Assembly: GCA_030690705.1 (NCBI GenBank)
Contig: JAUYGE010000037.1
Coordinates: forward strand, 1-7,190
Length of the DNA: 7,190 bases
DNA from: Dehalococcoidia bacterium
GTDB lineage: Bacteria; Chloroflexota; Dehalococcoidia; JAENJB01
Direction of reading: 5' to 3'
The translations under genes were made by a program, and so were the position numbers. The notes beneath the pieces are model-generated. The model was given only the letters and a program-made list of their open reading frames with translations, was not told the origin of the DNA and searched no databases. Shown here in pieces: positions 6,964 through 7,190 of this stretch (its first letter is position 1; each line of letters starts with the position of its first letter).

Positions 6964-7080
6964 ATCCTCAGATTCTCGGGAAGTCCGTGTCATTGCGAGC
7001 GAAGCGAAGTAATCCGTGCATCCAGGAGAGCGGATTGCTTCGGCACTTCGTGCCTCGCAATGACAGTCCTTCTGAGGATT
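6963..7080. repeat. Outer 10-bp inverted repeat enclosing the CATTGCGAG palindrome
   Basis: AATCCTCAGA (6963-6972) and TCTGAGGATT (7071-7080) are perfect inverted copies flanking the palindrome with 15 and 5 bp to spare. The right copy abuts the kinase stop codon, sharing one base. The left copy shares one base with the first Pho-box unit. The arrangement is seen directly. Whether it marks element ends, an extended stem in the kinase mRNA, or chance is not settled. Confidence 0.6.
6988..7065. repeat. 78-bp dispersed palindrome (CATTGCGAG type) with a side hairpin
   Basis: Arms TGTCATTGCGAG (6988-6999) and CTCGCAATGACA (7054-7065) are perfectly complementary over 12 bp. Inside, CGAAGTAATCCG (7005-7016) pairs with CGGATTGCTTCG (7031-7042) with a single G-T pair. 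GCAC-TTC-GTGC (7043-7053) forms its own small hairpin. From memory, CATTGCGAGCGAAGCGAAG-type palindromes are scattered in many copies through the intergenic DNA of several bacterial groups, including Chloroflexota and some Proteobacteria. GTCC occurs on both sides (6983-6986 and 7066-7069), possibly a short target duplication. No U-tract follows either strand, so it is not a standard terminator, though it could stabilise or trim the kinase mRNA 3' end. Confidence 0.85.
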
Positions 7081-7190
7081 CACTTAAGGGGCAGGCTGAA
7101 AGCAAAGGTGGAGCCTTTGCCCTCCTCGCTTTGGACCCAGATATTGCCGCCGTGAGCCTGGACTACATGCCTGGCGATGGCCAGACCGAG
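7080..7190 (-). CDS. Sensor histidine kinase, C-terminal end (cut by right edge), probably PhoR-like
   Basis: The last 36 codons of a two-component sensor kinase are visible, ending in TGA at 7082-7080. The fragment begins in the G2 box ([15 protein letters not shown]) and continues through the terminal strands [19 protein letters not shown] of the HATPase_c domain. This is the usual ending of membrane-bound kinases of the PhoR/ResE group. The sensor, HAMP/PAS and phospho-acceptor domains lie outside the window. Its position directly upstream of and co-directional with pstS suggests it is the phosphate sensor PhoR of a phoB-phoR pair, but the fragment alone does not show specificity, so I give no symbol. 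The kinase class is firm; the phosphate role is inferred from context. Confidence 0.9.
   Translation of the reverse strand, partial: LGLAIARHVVQAHGGNIWVQSEEGKGSTFAFSLPLK

Overview
The window is a block of bacterial chromosome, about 58-60% GC by eye, in which every supportable gene lies on the minus strand. Transcription therefore runs from the right end to the left end. Gene content and dispersed-repeat types resemble Chloroflexota (Dehalococcoidia-like) genomes. That is an impression from memory of gene neighbourhoods and repeats, not a computed placement, and other free-living high-GC lineages are possible.

Right to left, the layout is as follows. (1) 7080-7190: the last 36 codons of a sensor histidine kinase, probably of the PhoR type. 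(2) 6875-7079: an intergenic region with a nested palindrome of a dispersed-repeat type and, next to it, four TTAA-core repeats spaced exactly 11 bp apart, read as a Pho box in front of pstS. (3) 6874-2622: a complete phosphate operon, pstS-pstC-pstA-pstB-phoU, with gaps of 25, 1, 4 and 20 nt. (4) 2533-1301: glyA (serine hydroxymethyltransferase), with its own near-consensus promoter placed so close to the ATG that the mRNA should be almost leaderless. (5) 1150-1300: an intergenic region with a small dispersed palindrome and a good sigma70-type promoter. (6) 1149-361: a crotonase-superfamily (enoyl-CoA hydratase/isomerase-like) protein with a non-standard active site. (7) 354-1: the N-terminal third of prs (ribose-phosphate pyrophosphokinase), which continues past the left edge.

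The Pst proteins would form a high-affinity ABC importer. PstS is a lipid-anchored phosphate-binding protein, PstC and PstA form the membrane channel, PstB is the ATPase, and PhoU passes transporter state to the sensor kinase. The kinase fragment directly upstream and the 11-bp repeats make phosphate-starvation control the natural reading. glyA (one-carbon units) and prs (PRPP) both feed nucleotide synthesis, but glyA has its own promoter, and the crotonase gene and prs appear to share another.

Most of the window is ordinary core metabolism and I see no evidence of a new multi-gene system. The points most worth a second look are an in-frame 24-codon duplication at the start of prs, with mostly synonymous differences between the copies; the four-unit Pho box beside a nested palindrome; the near-leaderless glyA promoter; and the altered crotonase active site.
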